Shown in pieces: positions 24,205-34,127 of a stretch of DNA of 64,000 bases; the stretch's first letter is position 1; each line of letters opens with the position of its first letter. Below the pieces are notes generated by a model. It was given only the letters and a program-made list of their open reading frames with translations, was not told the DNA's origin and searched no databases. The DNA is from Rhizobium rosettiformans (GTDB lineage: Bacteria; Pseudomonadota; Alphaproteobacteria; Rhizobiales; Rhizobiaceae): NCBI RefSeq assembly GCF_016806065.1, contig NZ_CP032405.1, forward strand, positions 3,996,001-4,060,000, given 5' to 3'. Made by a program: the position numbers and the translations under genes.

Positions 24205-24750
24205 TCAGGCCGCGATAATGCGATTGTGCTCGGCCGTGTAGTTCACACCGTCGATGATCAGCGTGTTGTTCTGGATGTCGAACTTATGCACGGTCCGGCC
24301 GTTGAAGATGTCGTGGTAGAGCACGATCGACGACCAGCGCAGCCGGGTGGCGCCGCTCGACTTCTGACCCTTCACACCGCCCTGGGCATACTCGTTGAGC
24401 AGCCCCTTCATGAACACGACACGACCCGTGAGCTGCGGCTGCCCGCCGCCCTCGACCTCGCCTGTCGAATTGTTCGGGAAGACGTTCAGAAGGTTCTCGT
24501 AATAGGTGACCGTCGTCCAGTCGCCCGGCTCGCGGCCGAAGCGCGACTTCAGATCCTCGTGTACGCCGTTGACCGACATTTCGCAGGAGAGCGGCTGGAT
24601 CTCGGCCGGCAGCTCCATCGCGAAATAACCGCCGCCCATGACGAAGCTCATCATTTCGCGGGTCAGTGCCGGCAACGTGGTTTCGTCGGCCCGCAGACGC
24701 TGGTTGATCTCGTTGCAGTACCAGTTTCCGCCTCGGATAATGCGATCCAT
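24205..24750 (-). CDS. Major tail tube protein (P2 FII-like)
   Basis: This 181-residue protein matches the FII tube family: 'RGGNWYCNEINQRLRADETT' near the start, 'FAMELPAEIQPLSCEMSVNG' and 'TGRVVFMKGLLNEYAQGGVK', with a late 'FDIQNNTLIIDGVNY'. It forms the rigid inner tube of the contractile tail. It follows the sheath gene by 12 bases in the FI-FII order of P2. Confidence 0.92.
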   Translation of the reverse strand: MDRIIRGGNWYCNEINQRLRADETTLPALTREMMSFVMGGGYFAMELPAEIQPLSCEMSVNGVHEDLKSRFGREPGDWTTVTYYENLLNVFPNNSTGEVEGGGQPQLTGRVVFMKGLLNEYAQGGVKGQKSSGATRLRWSSIVLYHDIFNGRTVHKFDIQNNTLIIDGVNYTAEHNRIIAA

Positions 24751-24762
24751 ATTCGGTCTCCT

Positions 24763-26019
24763 TTAAGCCGTGACGCGGATGTTCGAGAGGCCGAGCTGTG
24801 AGAGCGAAGACGCAATCGCGGCTTCCAGCAGGTCGAAGGCCTCCGGCATGGGTTCGTCGTAAAGCTGCAGATCGACCAGATCAGGCGTCTCCGCCCAGCG
24901 CATCTTGACGCGAAGGCCACCGGCTTCGAGCAGCGTTGCCGGGTTTTGGGCCTTCGACCAGATCAGCTCGTAGCTGATCAGCGCGCCAAGCGTCACAAGG
25001 TCAGACAGGAACTGGTCGGCTGCGCGATAGATTAGCGAGACGACGTGGGGCGTCATGTCCTCGGCTGCATATTGGCGCATCGGGCGCAGCATGGCCTTGG
25101 AGGCGGCAAGGCGCGTGCGGATCTTCTTGATCGAGCGCCAGCTTTTCACGGTCGGGTCGGTCGCCGTGGTGAACGGTGCCCATAGAAGATTGCCTTCGAT
25201 GATCGAACCGACGCCGGCCTGGGCAAGCTGGTTGGCTTCCGAGCTGACATCGCCGTCGGTGTAGCCGACCGGCACCGATGGAGCGAGCACGCCCTGAAGC
25301 GCACGGTTCCAGAAGGCCTTGTAAGGCCCACTCGTTTCCTTGTCCCGGCGCACCATGGCAGCGGCAACATGGGCTGAGAGCGGACGCGTGACATTCCCGG
25401 CCCCCAGATTGACGACGCCACCGGGATACATGCCGATGACGTTGAGCGCGGTCGCGAAGTCCTCAGCCCATTCGATCGAATTGGCAATCGAGGACGAAGG
25501 CGTGTCGGCGATGACCATGCAGTCGATGATGCGGTCGGCCACCGTGCGAGATGCCGCCACGATCGGGTTTGCAGCACCGCCCAGGCGGTGGGACATGTAG
25601 CCAGGCGCAATGATGCAGCCGGGTTCAAGCTTGATATGGCTCTTGGCATCGAGCAGCGCCCAGACACCCGTCTTTGCGCCGGCGCTGCCGACAATGCCGT
25701 TCACTTCCGCTTCAAGCTTCTGGGCGGGATCAGACAGCGTCGAATGCGGCGTGCGAACGAAGGCGACGTCGCCAACGATGCCTTCGGACAACATCTGATC
25801 GACCGCGTCGCGGGCCATGCTGGCGCCGAGCAGTTCAAGCTGTTCGGGATTGTCGAGCGAAAGAACCGTAGGCTCGTCGATCGGGAAGGCCGTATTGTCG
25901 GCAAGTGGCGCCGGCAGCGCCATGCCGATCACGGTCGAATTGCGCGTATCGATCCTGGCAACAGTGCTGCGGAGATTGGAAGACCGGCGTACGCCGACGA
26001 AATCCGTGGTGCCTGACAT
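24763..26019 (-). CDS. Tail sheath protein (P2 FI-like)
   Basis: This 418-residue protein shows sheath features: 'VGVRRSSNLRSTVARIDTRN' near the start, 'SDPAQKLEAEVNGIVGSAG', a mid-domain with 'YMSHRLGGAANPIVAASRTV' and 'NVIGMYPGGVVNL', and the conserved C-terminal domain 'FTTATDPTVKSWRSIKKIRT'. It contracts to drive the tube through the cell envelope. A GGCTGACA dyad 64 bases upstream of the ATG suggests this gene starts a late transcript. Confidence 0.95.
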   Translation of the reverse strand: MSGTTDFVGVRRSSNLRSTVARIDTRNSTVIGMALPAPLADNTAFPIDEPTVLSLDNPEQLELLGASMARDAVDQMLSEGIVGDVAFVRTPHSTLSDPAQKLEAEVNGIVGSAGAKTGVWALLDAKSHIKLEPGCIIAPGYMSHRLGGAANPIVAASRTVADRIIDCMVIADTPSSSIANSIEWAEDFATALNVIGMYPGGVVNLGAGNVTRPLSAHVAAAMVRRDKETSGPYKAFWNRALQGVLAPSVPVGYTDGDVSSEANQLAQAGVGSIIEGNLLWAPFTTATDPTVKSWRSIKKIRTRLAASKAMLRPMRQYAAEDMTPHVVSLIYRAADQFLSDLVTLGALISYELIWSKAQNPATLLEAGGLRVKMRWAETPDLVDLQLYDEPMPEAFDLLEAAIASSLSQLGLSNIRVTA

Positions 26020-26082
26020 CGGTCATCCCTGCCTTGTGTTTCGAAGCTTGGATGACGTTAGGCACTACGTGCCAAAATGGCC

Positions 26083-26100
26083 GGCTGACAGGTGTCAGCC
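26083..26100. promoter_or_regulatory. Late-operator dyad, tail copy
   Basis: GGCTGACA-GG-TGTCAGCC (with matching outer CC/GG) lies in the gap before the sheath gene. The same dyad precedes the protease gene (38916) and the lysis genes (46370). Confidence 0.75.
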
Positions 26101-26180
26101 GGCGAGTTGCCATTTGTTTTGAAGCGGGGATGGCCGGAGAATGATCGCTCCGGACTGCAAATGCAAGCCCGCTTGGCGGC

Positions 26181-26747
26181 CTATGGCCAATAGCTGTCGT
26201 CGGCGTAGTCCCGCGGGATCTGGGCCATGGCCTGAAGGTTGAAACTCGCCGCGAAGATTGGCTGGCGATGGGCTCCGGCAGCCAGCAGAACGGACTGCCA
26301 TTCCATCGCAGTCACCGATACGGCCCCCGTGTTGGTCGTGATGTGGATAGCGTGGTCAGGCATGCCGGAGTTGATAGCCGCCTGCGCAAGCTTGGTGACC
26401 TCATCCCATCCGTACATGTCGGCAGGCGTAGTGCCGATGAGATGCTGCCCGCGCTCATCACCGAAGTCATAGGCAAACCCGGATGAAAGCCGCATCTGGC
26501 GTTCCGCAATAACCATCAACTCCGTCACGACGGGGTCAGGTGTCGGCTCGACATCAGGCTCCTCGATCGGCGCATAGCCCCATTCACCATTGACGAAGCG
26601 GCGGATGAAGCCCTCCTGATGGGCCGGCGGGACAATCGTGGTGGCATATGCCGGAACAAGGATTACGCCTGGCTCAAGCGGGCTTTCATCTGCTGGCGAT
26701 GGCCCGAGATATTCGCCGGTCTCTGGTTGGTAGTTGAAAACGAACAT
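26181..26747 (-). CDS. Tail fibre accessory protein with DUF4376-like domain
   Basis: This 188-residue protein has a Pro/Glu-rich N-terminus with 'FNYQPETGEYLGPSPADESP' and 'FVNGEWGYAPIEEP'. Its C-terminal domain resembles DUF4376 ('GWDEVTKLAQAAINSGMPDH', 'MEWQSVLLAAGAHRQPIFAA'), common next to tail-fibre genes. It probably assists fibre attachment or assembly. It lies 10 bases after the fibre gene. Confidence 0.75.
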   Translation of the reverse strand: MFVFNYQPETGEYLGPSPADESPLEPGVILVPAYATTIVPPAHQEGFIRRFVNGEWGYAPIEEPDVEPTPDPVVTELMVIAERQMRLSSGFAYDFGDERGQHLIGTTPADMYGWDEVTKLAQAAINSGMPDHAIHITTNTGAVSVTAMEWQSVLLAAGAHRQPIFAASFNLQAMAQIPRDYADDSYWP

Positions 26748-26757
26748 GGGCGTATCC

Positions 26758-27684
26758 TCAGAAAGCGCGTATTATCTTGAGCTTGGCGATGTTTTTCATG
26801 CGAGCTTCGGGACCGCCAGAGGACTGGATGCTGATGCCGGTTGTTGCTGCGGAGGTAAGGGAAGCCCCGTAGTAGAGCCCCGGCCCGGTCGCGATGATCA
26901 GGCTACTGCCGCCAAAGCCAGTGTGCGGGTGCGCGTGTCCAGGATCATTGACGCCGTGCGTGTGTGGAGCGTTCGCATCTGCCTGATAAGACCCGAGTGT
27001 TCGGCCAGCATCGAGCCCACGACCGTCATCAAGACCGCGCGCCACCACGCCTCGACTGTCAGGCACATTAAAGGTCGTTGATCCGTCCCCTGCGCCGAAT
27101 GTGGTCCCGATCGTCTGGAACAGGGTGTTGTAAGTGCTCCTTGAGATTGCAGCCCCGTTCTCCTTGAGGAACCCGGTTGGTAGGGTCAGGCTGTTCCACT
27201 CGATCGTCTGACCGATCTTGATCCCACCGGCCGATATAAGGGCGTCTACTTCAGAGCGGGTGTAGACAGCGGACGCATCGGCCTTCGCGGCTAGTGCCTG
27301 GAGCAGGCCAACGATCTGGGCAATCGAATGCTCATGATTGCCCAATGCCGCCAATGGTGAGCTTGGCAGCCACTGCCCGTTTGCCGCCTTGACCAGCACA
27401 TAGCCGATAGCGGCAAGACCGGCCCCATTAACATCGCTCAAGCTGTCCAGCGAAAACGCCTGGTTGGCGTTCATCTTGCCCGCGAGTGCGGATAAAAGTC
27501 CTTCGATCTGCGCCATGGTGTGGGGGTGGGATACTGGGGCTCTCGTGTCCACGGCATCCGAAATCAACTTCATGACGGCATCGATCGTGTCGAAAGCCTC
27601 TGCCAACTTTCCGACATCAAGAGAGATGTCGTTTGCCGGGTTAGGCTTGGCAATGCCGAAGTTGGCTGTAACTGGATTGGTCAT
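26758..27684 (-). CDS. Tail fibre protein with phage tail collar domain
   Basis: This 308-residue protein has an N-terminal attachment region and coiled helices. Its tail-collar domain reads 'IEWNSLTLPTGFLKENGAAI' and then 'YNTLFQTIGTTFGAGDGSTT', and is followed by a His/Gly-rich tip ('PHTHGVNDPGHAHPHTGFGG') typical of short fibres with metal-binding HxH. The ATG at 27684 is chosen because GAGGAG stands before it. It is the receptor-binding fibre candidate. Confidence 0.88.
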   Translation of the reverse strand: MTNPVTANFGIAKPNPANDISLDVGKLAEAFDTIDAVMKLISDAVDTRAPVSHPHTMAQIEGLLSALAGKMNANQAFSLDSLSDVNGAGLAAIGYVLVKAANGQWLPSSPLAALGNHEHSIAQIVGLLQALAAKADASAVYTRSEVDALISAGGIKIGQTIEWNSLTLPTGFLKENGAAISRSTYNTLFQTIGTTFGAGDGSTTFNVPDSRGVVARGLDDGRGLDAGRTLGSYQADANAPHTHGVNDPGHAHPHTGFGGSSLIIATGPGLYYGASLTSAATTGISIQSSGGPEARMKNIAKLKIIRAF

Positions 27685-27695
27685 CAGTCCACTCC

Positions 27696-30600
27696 TCACA
27701 TGATGCCTGCACCGAGGTCTCCGATGACCAGCCGTGAGGCTGGACCGCCGGTCCCTGTGATTTTCAGTCGGACAAGATCAGCCGTCTGGCCGGTCAGCTC
27801 ATACTTGCGCTCCGTCCACTGCGGGAACGGAAGCTGCTCTACCTCATCAAGCGGCATATCCACCCAGGCTCCACCATCCTTGGAGATCTCCACAGTCAGG
27901 GCAGATCCGCCGGGCAGGAACGCCTTGAAATAGGTCGCGATGCGAACCGCCTCGCCAAGCTCAAAGGCGCGGGAGACATAAGTGAATTCCTGGGCAATCT
28001 CGCCGGCTATAAGCTCAACCGGTGCATACAGGATCGGGGAGAGCTTGTTGGTCCCGCGAAGGACGGCACGAAGCTCAACAGTTTCCGTGATGTACTCGGT
28101 CAGCTGCAGCACCTGGAATGGCGCCAGCCGGTAGATGGTCCCGTTCGGACGCTCAATTTCGAACTCGACAGAGCACCCGGCAGATGGAAGCTCAACCGCC
28201 GCCCTGACCTGAAGGTCCGAGCAATTCAAAAGATCAAAAGAGCCAAGCTCAACTGTCTTTGTCGTCACCGGGAACACAGCAGCGACAGTCCGGAATGCCA
28301 TGGCCTCGTCCTGGTGTGCCGTCCAGGTGGACGCATTGAGGGAAGAAAAACGGGGCGACACCACATACGGATGACGGCTGACCTTTTGCTGCTCAGCGAC
28401 ATCGATGCCGCCAAGCTTTGCAAATGAGATCGAATGCTCGGCATCGTCTGTCTTGATCACGTGCGCATGCAGCACCTGCGGCGACGTGGTCACCGGCAGC
28501 GTGTAGCGTGCCTGCTTCCAGCCCGCCGTCGCACCGACCATCGAGAGCAAGGCTTCCGCCCGGATATTCGTGGTCGGATAGCCATTTTCCATGGTGACCT
28601 GGTTGACGATGATATTGTTCGTCTCATCACCAATGGCGCAGAGGTGGAAGTCGATTCCGACGATCTGGCGAAGTTCCGGAACGGCAAAGCCTTGAGCCTG
28701 CGGATCGGAGGCGCGTTCCCCGCCGCCTGAGCGAAACTCGGTCACGATTTGCGGCGTCCAGGAGTTGATTGTGGTCACCTGTCGCATGACATTGACCTCG
28801 ATCGTTCCCTGCCCCGCGAAGAGCGCCGTGGCCTCTGTGTCGGCCATCGACCTGGCATAGACGATCTTGGTGCCTGCTGTGACATTGGCCGGGATCGTGA
28901 ATGTGCCGGTGATTATGCCTTGTGCATTCGCCGTCTGCGTTCCTGCCGGCTTCACATCGACGCCGTCAAAGGTCAGCTCTTCCAGGATCTCGCCTTCCAG
29001 GAAGCCGGCAATCTCGAAGGCAACCGGGATCTGGCGGAGGAATTCAATCTGCTGGACCCTGCGGTCCACCAGCTGATTGTCCGTCGAGGTCGTTCGAAGC
29101 GGCCCGCCATCGGCACGGGTGCCCCGATTGAACTCCTGTGTGACGCCTGATGTCCACTGTGTCTGGCGCTCGGTCCAGAAGTCTGCGGCTGGCGTCAGAC
29201 GAAGCTGTCCCGGCAAAAAGGTGAAATTTGCGTATGGATTGATCTCTTCGCAGAAGGTTCGAAGCTCCTGGGAGATTATGACCTCTTCCGTCCAATCCAG
29301 CATGACTGGCGCCGAGAGTGTGGCAGTGAAGAATGTCGGCTCAATCGCCAGCATCAACATGCCGTCCGCAATAGCCCCGCTCTGCGCGGTGCCCGCATCG
29401 CGGTAAGTGTCGTCAATGAACGGATCGACGAAGATGCCCTTCTTGGCCACCGGCTCACGAAAGTCGATGTCATACTTCAACCGGTCGAGCTGGATGAACC
29501 GCTGCACATCAATGATGAAGTCGAAATACCGCTCCATGTCATCACGGGTCCGGAAGATCGTCCCGTCATTGACAACCTTGGGCGCACCGATCCAGTCATT
29601 CTCGATGGTGGCCAGCTTCAGCAGTGTCGGCGATATGAGGGGCGCACGCGGGTTTCTCGCTGCCGATATGCCTTTCACATAGACCGGCGCACCTTCTTCG
29701 TTGAGGCAGAGGCGGTCGATGCGAGGAAGCTTGCGGGTATAGGCAAAGATAGCATCACCGTTTGCAGCACCACCAGCCAGTGTGATTGTGAAAGCCGTCG
29801 AGGCAACAGGTGTCACGCTGTCCCGGTAGCGGTAGACAACTGTGTAGGTTGAACCCGCCGCAGGCTCGGCCCCGGCACGCGCCCAATCGACCGTGTTGTT
29901 CACCCGGTCGAAGTCGACACCGGCCACATAGGTGGTCCCACCTTGCGTGACCGACACAATCGAAACGATAGAGTTGTTCGGTAACGCGTCGGCACCATTG
30001 GCGACGGCACCACGGGTGATGTTCGCCGTGACTTCCTTTGTCAACAGTATGGAGTTGATGACCCCGATAGGCCCTTCGGCCACCGTGAAGGTATGCTGTG
30101 CTCCACCCGGATAGATCTGTGTTTCGCCGGGTATGGCAAGCTCGTCCCAATCTTCCGGCTCGGCGTGGCGAAGAGCCGCGAAAGCAGTCCGCTTCATGCC
30201 GTTGATGTTGGCCTCGCCCTCGGAGATCGTGAACAGCTGGTTGCCGCCATTGGTACCAAGGGCCGTAACCTTTCTGCCCCTGACGATGTAATTGCCGTTC
30301 GGCTCATCATATTCCTTGATAAGCTGGAATGCAGGAGCAAGAACACTCGGGCCAACCTGATCAAGAATGGTGCCGTTCTGCAGAGTGTAAACCGAGTAGA
30401 ACTCACCGGCTCCGCCATCTCCGGCCCAGGCCCAGGTCGCAAAGCCTACCTCGCGCGCGGCACCCGGCTCGCCTTCGGACGGTTCGCCTGCTACGAGGCC
30501 CTTCAGGGCAGGCTCATCCTCATCCGTGAGGTAGCTCACGACAAGACGAATGCCGACCTCGACGCGGCCAACCATCGGGACCAACGTCAGGACACGCTCC

Positions 30601-30884
30601 GGCACGTCCCAGATATCGCCATCAGCGGCAACAACACCTGCAGTCAGCGTGACGGTCCCGGCAGCCGTGTCGACAATGGCTTCGCCGCGCTCGATCCGGT
30701 CGCCGTCACTGAAGATCAAGCGACCAAACCGCGCACTGCGGGCTCGCTGGATTGTCTGTGATTCAATCAGTTCCGCACCCTGGATGAACTTGCGTTTCCC
30801 GTAATGGACAACGCTTCGCCAGTGAGCGCGACCTTCGGCGCGATCGTAGGCATCTGGCAGTCCACTCTTGTGCTCGTAAGCCAT
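27696..30884 (-). CDS. Large DUF4815-type phage baseplate/fibre-associated protein
   Basis: This 1062-residue protein starts with a DUF4815-like region ('HKSGLPDAYDRAEGRAHWRS', 'FIQGAELIESQTIQRARSAR'), followed by multiple beta-rich segments, some Ig-like ('AVANGADALPNNSIVSIVSV'). Such proteins replace or anchor gpH-type fibres between gpI and the distal fibre in several contractile phages. It overlaps the fibre frame and follows gpI by one base. The exact role is inferred from place. Confidence 0.75.
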   Translation of the reverse strand: MAYEHKSGLPDAYDRAEGRAHWRSVVHYGKRKFIQGAELIESQTIQRARSARFGRLIFSDGDRIERGEAIVDTAAGTVTLTAGVVAADGDIWDVPERVLTLVPMVGRVEVGIRLVVSYLTDEDEPALKGLVAGEPSEGEPGAAREVGFATWAWAGDGGAGEFYSVYTLQNGTILDQVGPSVLAPAFQLIKEYDEPNGNYIVRGRKVTALGTNGGNQLFTISEGEANINGMKRTAFAALRHAEPEDWDELAIPGETQIYPGGAQHTFTVAEGPIGVINSILLTKEVTANITRGAVANGADALPNNSIVSIVSVTQGGTTYVAGVDFDRVNNTVDWARAGAEPAAGSTYTVVYRYRDSVTPVASTAFTITLAGGAANGDAIFAYTRKLPRIDRLCLNEEGAPVYVKGISAARNPRAPLISPTLLKLATIENDWIGAPKVVNDGTIFRTRDDMERYFDFIIDVQRFIQLDRLKYDIDFREPVAKKGIFVDPFIDDTYRDAGTAQSGAIADGMLMLAIEPTFFTATLSAPVMLDWTEEVIISQELRTFCEEINPYANFTFLPGQLRLTPAADFWTERQTQWTSGVTQEFNRGTRADGGPLRTTSTDNQLVDRRVQQIEFLRQIPVAFEIAGFLEGEILEELTFDGVDVKPAGTQTANAQGIITGTFTIPANVTAGTKIVYARSMADTEATALFAGQGTIEVNVMRQVTTINSWTPQIVTEFRSGGGERASDPQAQGFAVPELRQIVGIDFHLCAIGDETNNIIVNQVTMENGYPTTNIRAEALLSMVGATAGWKQARYTLPVTTSPQVLHAHVIKTDDAEHSISFAKLGGIDVAEQQKVSRHPYVVSPRFSSLNASTWTAHQDEAMAFRTVAAVFPVTTKTVELGSFDLLNCSDLQVRAAVELPSAGCSVEFEIERPNGTIYRLAPFQVLQLTEYITETVELRAVLRGTNKLSPILYAPVELIAGEIAQEFTYVSRAFELGEAVRIATYFKAFLPGGSALTVEISKDGGAWVDMPLDEVEQLPFPQWTERKYELTGQTADLVRLKITGTGGPASRLVIGDLGAGIM

Positions 30885-30885
30885 C

Positions 30886-32049
30886 TCAGAACCTCACAAG
30901 GAATTTGAAGCGCTCACGGACCGTTCTCCGAAGCGGCAATGTTATTGTTCGGTAGGCAAAGGACGGAAAGTCAGCCGCTCCCATCCAGAACCGGCCGGAC
31001 GGAAACGACGCCTGCTTGACTACCTCGTCTGGCCGGATGAGCGCCTTACCCGGCTTGACCCCGTGGGCCAGTACGACATCACTCACGATCTCGACCGCCG
31101 CAAGTTCGACACCGTCGAAGTCGTCGAAGTCGGTCATGAACTCAACATAGGCGACCTGACCATCTGGCGACTTGGAGTATTTCTCGCCGCCAAACACAAA
31201 CAGGCCATCGAAGCTTGGCGAGACTGCATGGCTGGACTTGACCCGGCGATATCCGAGCACATTGCCGTTGCCATCCATCAGCTTCAGGTACAAAAGCCGC
31301 CCATTGAACCAGGAGGCCATGAGCTTCCTTCGCTGGGCATCGGGATTGTCTGACCAGGCAAAGGTTGCGGTCGACCAGGGATAAGTCATTTCCGACCAAG
31401 AGAGACCGCCATTCTCCGGCAGGTCGACCCAGTTGCCGATCGCATCTCCCTCGCCACGATCAAGTGTGTGCTCGAACTCATTGCTGCGGCCAAATGACCA
31501 GACAGCAGTGCCACCCGGCAGACGGATGCCGCTCTCGCAGTCAAGCAGGCTGCCATCAAGCCGGGTATGGTCACCCTCCGCAGCCGGGATGTCGTACTCG
31601 TGAACGCCACGCCGGAAGTCCTGCCGGAACGGCAGCGAGAGTTGCATGATCCCCTCGATCCGCCCCAGCAAGGGGCTATCGTCGGCCGGCAGATCGGGGA
31701 AGCGCAGCTGCGTCGAGTTCCACCAGGCGCGGCGGTGATCTGCCGCTTCCGTGGTCGCTGTCAGGCCAAGGAACGCAAGTCCGCGCTCAACGGCTTCATA
31801 GGTGCCGCGCTTGCCCATCCAGTCCCGGCCACGTCCGTCGAGCAGATCATAGACATTGGCGACGAAGGGCGTGAGCATGCCAAGCCCGTCCTCAAAGACC
31901 AGGAAAGGCAGAACGCCTGGAGCAGGCGACACCCGCTTACCTGTGCGAACGGCAGGCACCGCAGCTCGAAGCATTGCCCAGCGCTGCTCGCGCGACTGTT
32001 CGACCACACGTTCATAGATGTCGGCGCTGTCTGGCTGGAAGGAAATCAA
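30886..32049 (-). CDS. gpI-like tail protein with extended C-terminus
   Basis: This 387-residue protein starts like P2 gpI: 'SREQRWAMLRAAVPAVRTG' and 'VANVYDLLDGRGRDWMGKRG'. The rest is a long extension rich in aromatic residues ('RRAWWNSTQLRFPDLPADDS'), unusual for gpI of about 180 residues. It may link the baseplate to the large DUF4815 protein. It overlaps gpJ by four bases. Confidence 0.72.
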   Translation of the reverse strand: MISFQPDSADIYERVVEQSREQRWAMLRAAVPAVRTGKRVSPAPGVLPFLVFEDGLGMLTPFVANVYDLLDGRGRDWMGKRGTYEAVERGLAFLGLTATTEAADHRRAWWNSTQLRFPDLPADDSPLLGRIEGIMQLSLPFRQDFRRGVHEYDIPAAEGDHTRLDGSLLDCESGIRLPGGTAVWSFGRSNEFEHTLDRGEGDAIGNWVDLPENGGLSWSEMTYPWSTATFAWSDNPDAQRRKLMASWFNGRLLYLKLMDGNGNVLGYRRVKSSHAVSPSFDGLFVFGGEKYSKSPDGQVAYVEFMTDFDDFDGVELAAVEIVSDVVLAHGVKPGKALIRPDEVVKQASFPSGRFWMGAADFPSFAYRTITLPLRRTVRERFKFLVRF

Positions 32050-32918
32050 TAGGCCCTCCCTCGCAATGCAAGGGTGATGCTCCCAATCGAAATTGCTTCG
32101 GTTGGAGCGGCAACGACATCGACAGTCGAATCCAGCTCAACTTTCTGGACGCCAGAGATCATCAGTTTCGACAAACGCCAGGCATACGTCAGGTCACGTC
32201 CAAGCTTGCGCTCGGCCTCCCATGCGGACTTCAGGTTCTGCTCGGCGCGGGCAACTGTTGCCTCCTCTGCATCCGGCAACAACCAGATGTCGCCTCTCAC
32301 GTCGACGACCTTGCGCACAGCCGGCTGCACGATGATCGTGTCGCCGACCAGCTGCGCGCCGGCTTGCGTCAATGCAGCCTGGACGATTGCCAAGAGATTG
32401 GCACTGGGCACGCCGTCAGGCTCGGTCGAGAAAATAGCCACATAGATGAGCGGGCTTCGCTCTATGCGGTAAGGCTCCGCCCAGGCAACACGTGGATCCG
32501 CTTGCATGGCTATTGCCTGGTAGCGTTCCTTTGGCCCACCGGTGGAGCGCCCCATGACTGCCAGCAGCACACGGTCCAACAGGCGGCTGTCCTCTTCGCC
32601 GGGCATGCGGGCCACGTCATAAAAGGCTGCCAGATGGTCAAGGTTACCGCCCCTTGCGAAGTAAAGGAGCGTTGCCCGGAAAACATCGTTGATCTCGGCT
32701 CGCAGCAGGACTTCGCGATAGCTCTCGGCCTCGTTGTCGATCGCGAACGGATCGCTTTGAAGCATTTCGACTGTGTATTCCGGCAGGTCCGGATAGGTAA
32801 CGCGCTTCTCGTTCCAAAGCGTCACGAAGAGCTGCTTCTGGCGCTCGACGATCGCCTGGTGATCCAGCTCCTGGATCACGGTCGGCTTTGGCAAGATTGA
32901 CAGGTCAATAGTGGCCAT
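32046..32918 (-). CDS. Baseplate assembly protein J
   Basis: This 290-residue protein fits the gpJ family: 'QELDHQAIVERQKQLFVTLW' near the start, 'DNEAESYREVLLRAEINDVF', 'LAAFYDVAR', and 'YQAIAMQADPRVAWAEPYRI' in the middle. J forms the edge of the baseplate with I. It overlaps W by one base and I by four. Confidence 0.9.
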   Translation of the reverse strand: MATIDLSILPKPTVIQELDHQAIVERQKQLFVTLWNEKRVTYPDLPEYTVEMLQSDPFAIDNEAESYREVLLRAEINDVFRATLLYFARGGNLDHLAAFYDVARMPGEEDSRLLDRVLLAVMGRSTGGPKERYQAIAMQADPRVAWAEPYRIERSPLIYVAIFSTEPDGVPSANLLAIVQAALTQAGAQLVGDTIIVQPAVRKVVDVRGDIWLLPDAEEATVARAEQNLKSAWEAERKLGRDLTYAWRLSKLMISGVQKVELDSTVDVVAAPTEAISIGSITLALRGRAY

Positions 32919-33316
32919 CAGACACCCAGCGCGGTTGGTGTGGTGGATCGAAGGCCGAGATCGACAGCCACGTCATAGTTTCCAAAACGACCTTCGGGAA
33001 AGTAGATGCCACCGTCGCGGATCCCGAGTGTGCCGGTATCTCTCAGTGTCACGAGCTGGAGCTGTGTGATCAGATATTCAGGCTCCCAGCGCGCGGCAGA
33101 AGCCACCATCTCATTGTAGATGAGGAGCGCGATGGCAGGCGTCAGGTCCTCGGAAAGCAGCGAGCGCAGATCAGCACCGAAGGCGAGCAGCATAACGCGG
33201 CTGTCGAGGCGTGTGCGCCAGATCTTTGAGAGGGATTGGGCAAGATGTGCCGGCCCGGTCAGGATCTGGCCTGTCCGTGCATCGATGCCTGTCCTGTACC
33301 GGATCTCGCCTGCCAT
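32918..33316 (-). CDS. gpW/gp25-like baseplate wedge protein
   Basis: This 132-residue protein has the lysozyme-related W/gp25 signature 'HLAQSLSKIWRTRLDSRVML' with 'FGADLRSLL' and a late 'EPEYLITQLQLV'. It starts baseplate wedge assembly. A near-palindromic CTTTGAA motif pair lies directly before its start. Confidence 0.88.
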   Translation of the reverse strand: MAGEIRYRTGIDARTGQILTGPAHLAQSLSKIWRTRLDSRVMLLAFGADLRSLLSEDLTPAIALLIYNEMVASAARWEPEYLITQLQLVTLRDTGTLGIRDGGIYFPEGRFGNYDVAVDLGLRSTTPTALGV

Positions 33317-33342
33317 GGTTTCAAAGGCCCTTCAAAATGTCT

Positions 33343-33579
33343 TTACGCATCGTTCGAGGCCGGCGGCTCGACGGCTTCTGGTCGGATGTGAAGCGCGAGC
33401 AGCTCGGCGCGCGCCTGGTCATCGGTGAGCGTGATGGTGTCGCCGGCCTTCACGCGCTTGCCCGCGACTCGAGGTGGAGCCGTCTCTGTGACGACATACG
33501 TCTTGGCGCCAGTTTCCACGGGTGCGCCGACGGCTGCTGTTTCGGCTGGACTGCTCTTTGCTCTGCTGGCCTTGGCCAT
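33343..33579 (-). CDS. Small basic phage protein of unknown function
   Basis: This 78-residue protein has an Ala/Lys-rich start and a short beta module ('RVAGKRVKAGDTITLTDDQA'), followed by 'ELLALHIRP'. Similar small proteins lie near tail or head genes of Mu-like phages. No function is assigned. It sits between V and W, where P2 has none. Confidence 0.7.
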   Translation of the reverse strand: MAKASRAKSSPAETAAVGAPVETGAKTYVVTETAPPRVAGKRVKAGDTITLTDDQARAELLALHIRPEAVEPPASNDA

Positions 33580-33590
33580 AGGTCTCTCCT

Positions 33591-34127
33591 TCAGACGGGT
33601 TCGCCGGGAATGCCCGGAGGTGCGGATATGTGGCCGTGGGTGTCGCCCACGTTCTTTTCGTTGTGGCGGAAGCTGCCGTCGCGCGCCTGGAAGTCGCCCT
33701 TGATCTCGACCGGGCCTTCAAAGAGGAAGCCGTCAGGTGCGACCAGGTGGAACTTGCCGGACTGGCGCTTCATCACGGTCTCGTCGCTGGCAGCCGAAGG
33801 CGACGGGTTGTCCTGGTCGAAGGCCGCCGGGATCGCAATCGAGCCGGCGCCGACCGTGCCTGACGTCGAAAGCATCAGCATCTGCTCGCCCTCGGCCGGC
33901 TCGCTATGGATCGAGAGCGCGCCGACGCCGGCCTCCTGCCAGCGGATCCACGGGCCAAGCACGTCTTCACCCTTTGAGTTCTTGCCGAGCTTCAGCCGCA
34001 GCCGGCGCTTGTCGCCATCGACGCGGCCGACCTTGCCGGTGATCACCAACATGGACATGCGGCGCTCGGCCGCTTCAAGCCGCGCCATCTGCCGGCGGAA
34101 CTCCAGGGCGACGGGATCACGCATCAT
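33591..34127 (-). CDS. Baseplate assembly protein V (tail spike tip)
   Basis: This 178-residue protein has the gpV pattern: an OB-fold start ('LVITGKVGRVDGDKRRLRLK', 'GPWIRWQEAGVGALSIHSEP'), then 'EGEQMLMLSTSGTVGAGSIA', and a C-terminal His-rich apex 'HNEKNVGDTHGHI' that may bind iron. It forms the membrane-piercing spike. It overlaps the gp37-like gene by 11 bases. Confidence 0.9.
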   Translation of the reverse strand: MMRDPVALEFRRQMARLEAAERRMSMLVITGKVGRVDGDKRRLRLKLGKNSKGEDVLGPWIRWQEAGVGALSIHSEPAEGEQMLMLSTSGTVGAGSIAIPAAFDQDNPSPSAASDETVMKRQSGKFHLVAPDGFLFEGPVEIKGDFQARDGSFRHNEKNVGDTHGHISAPPGIPGEPV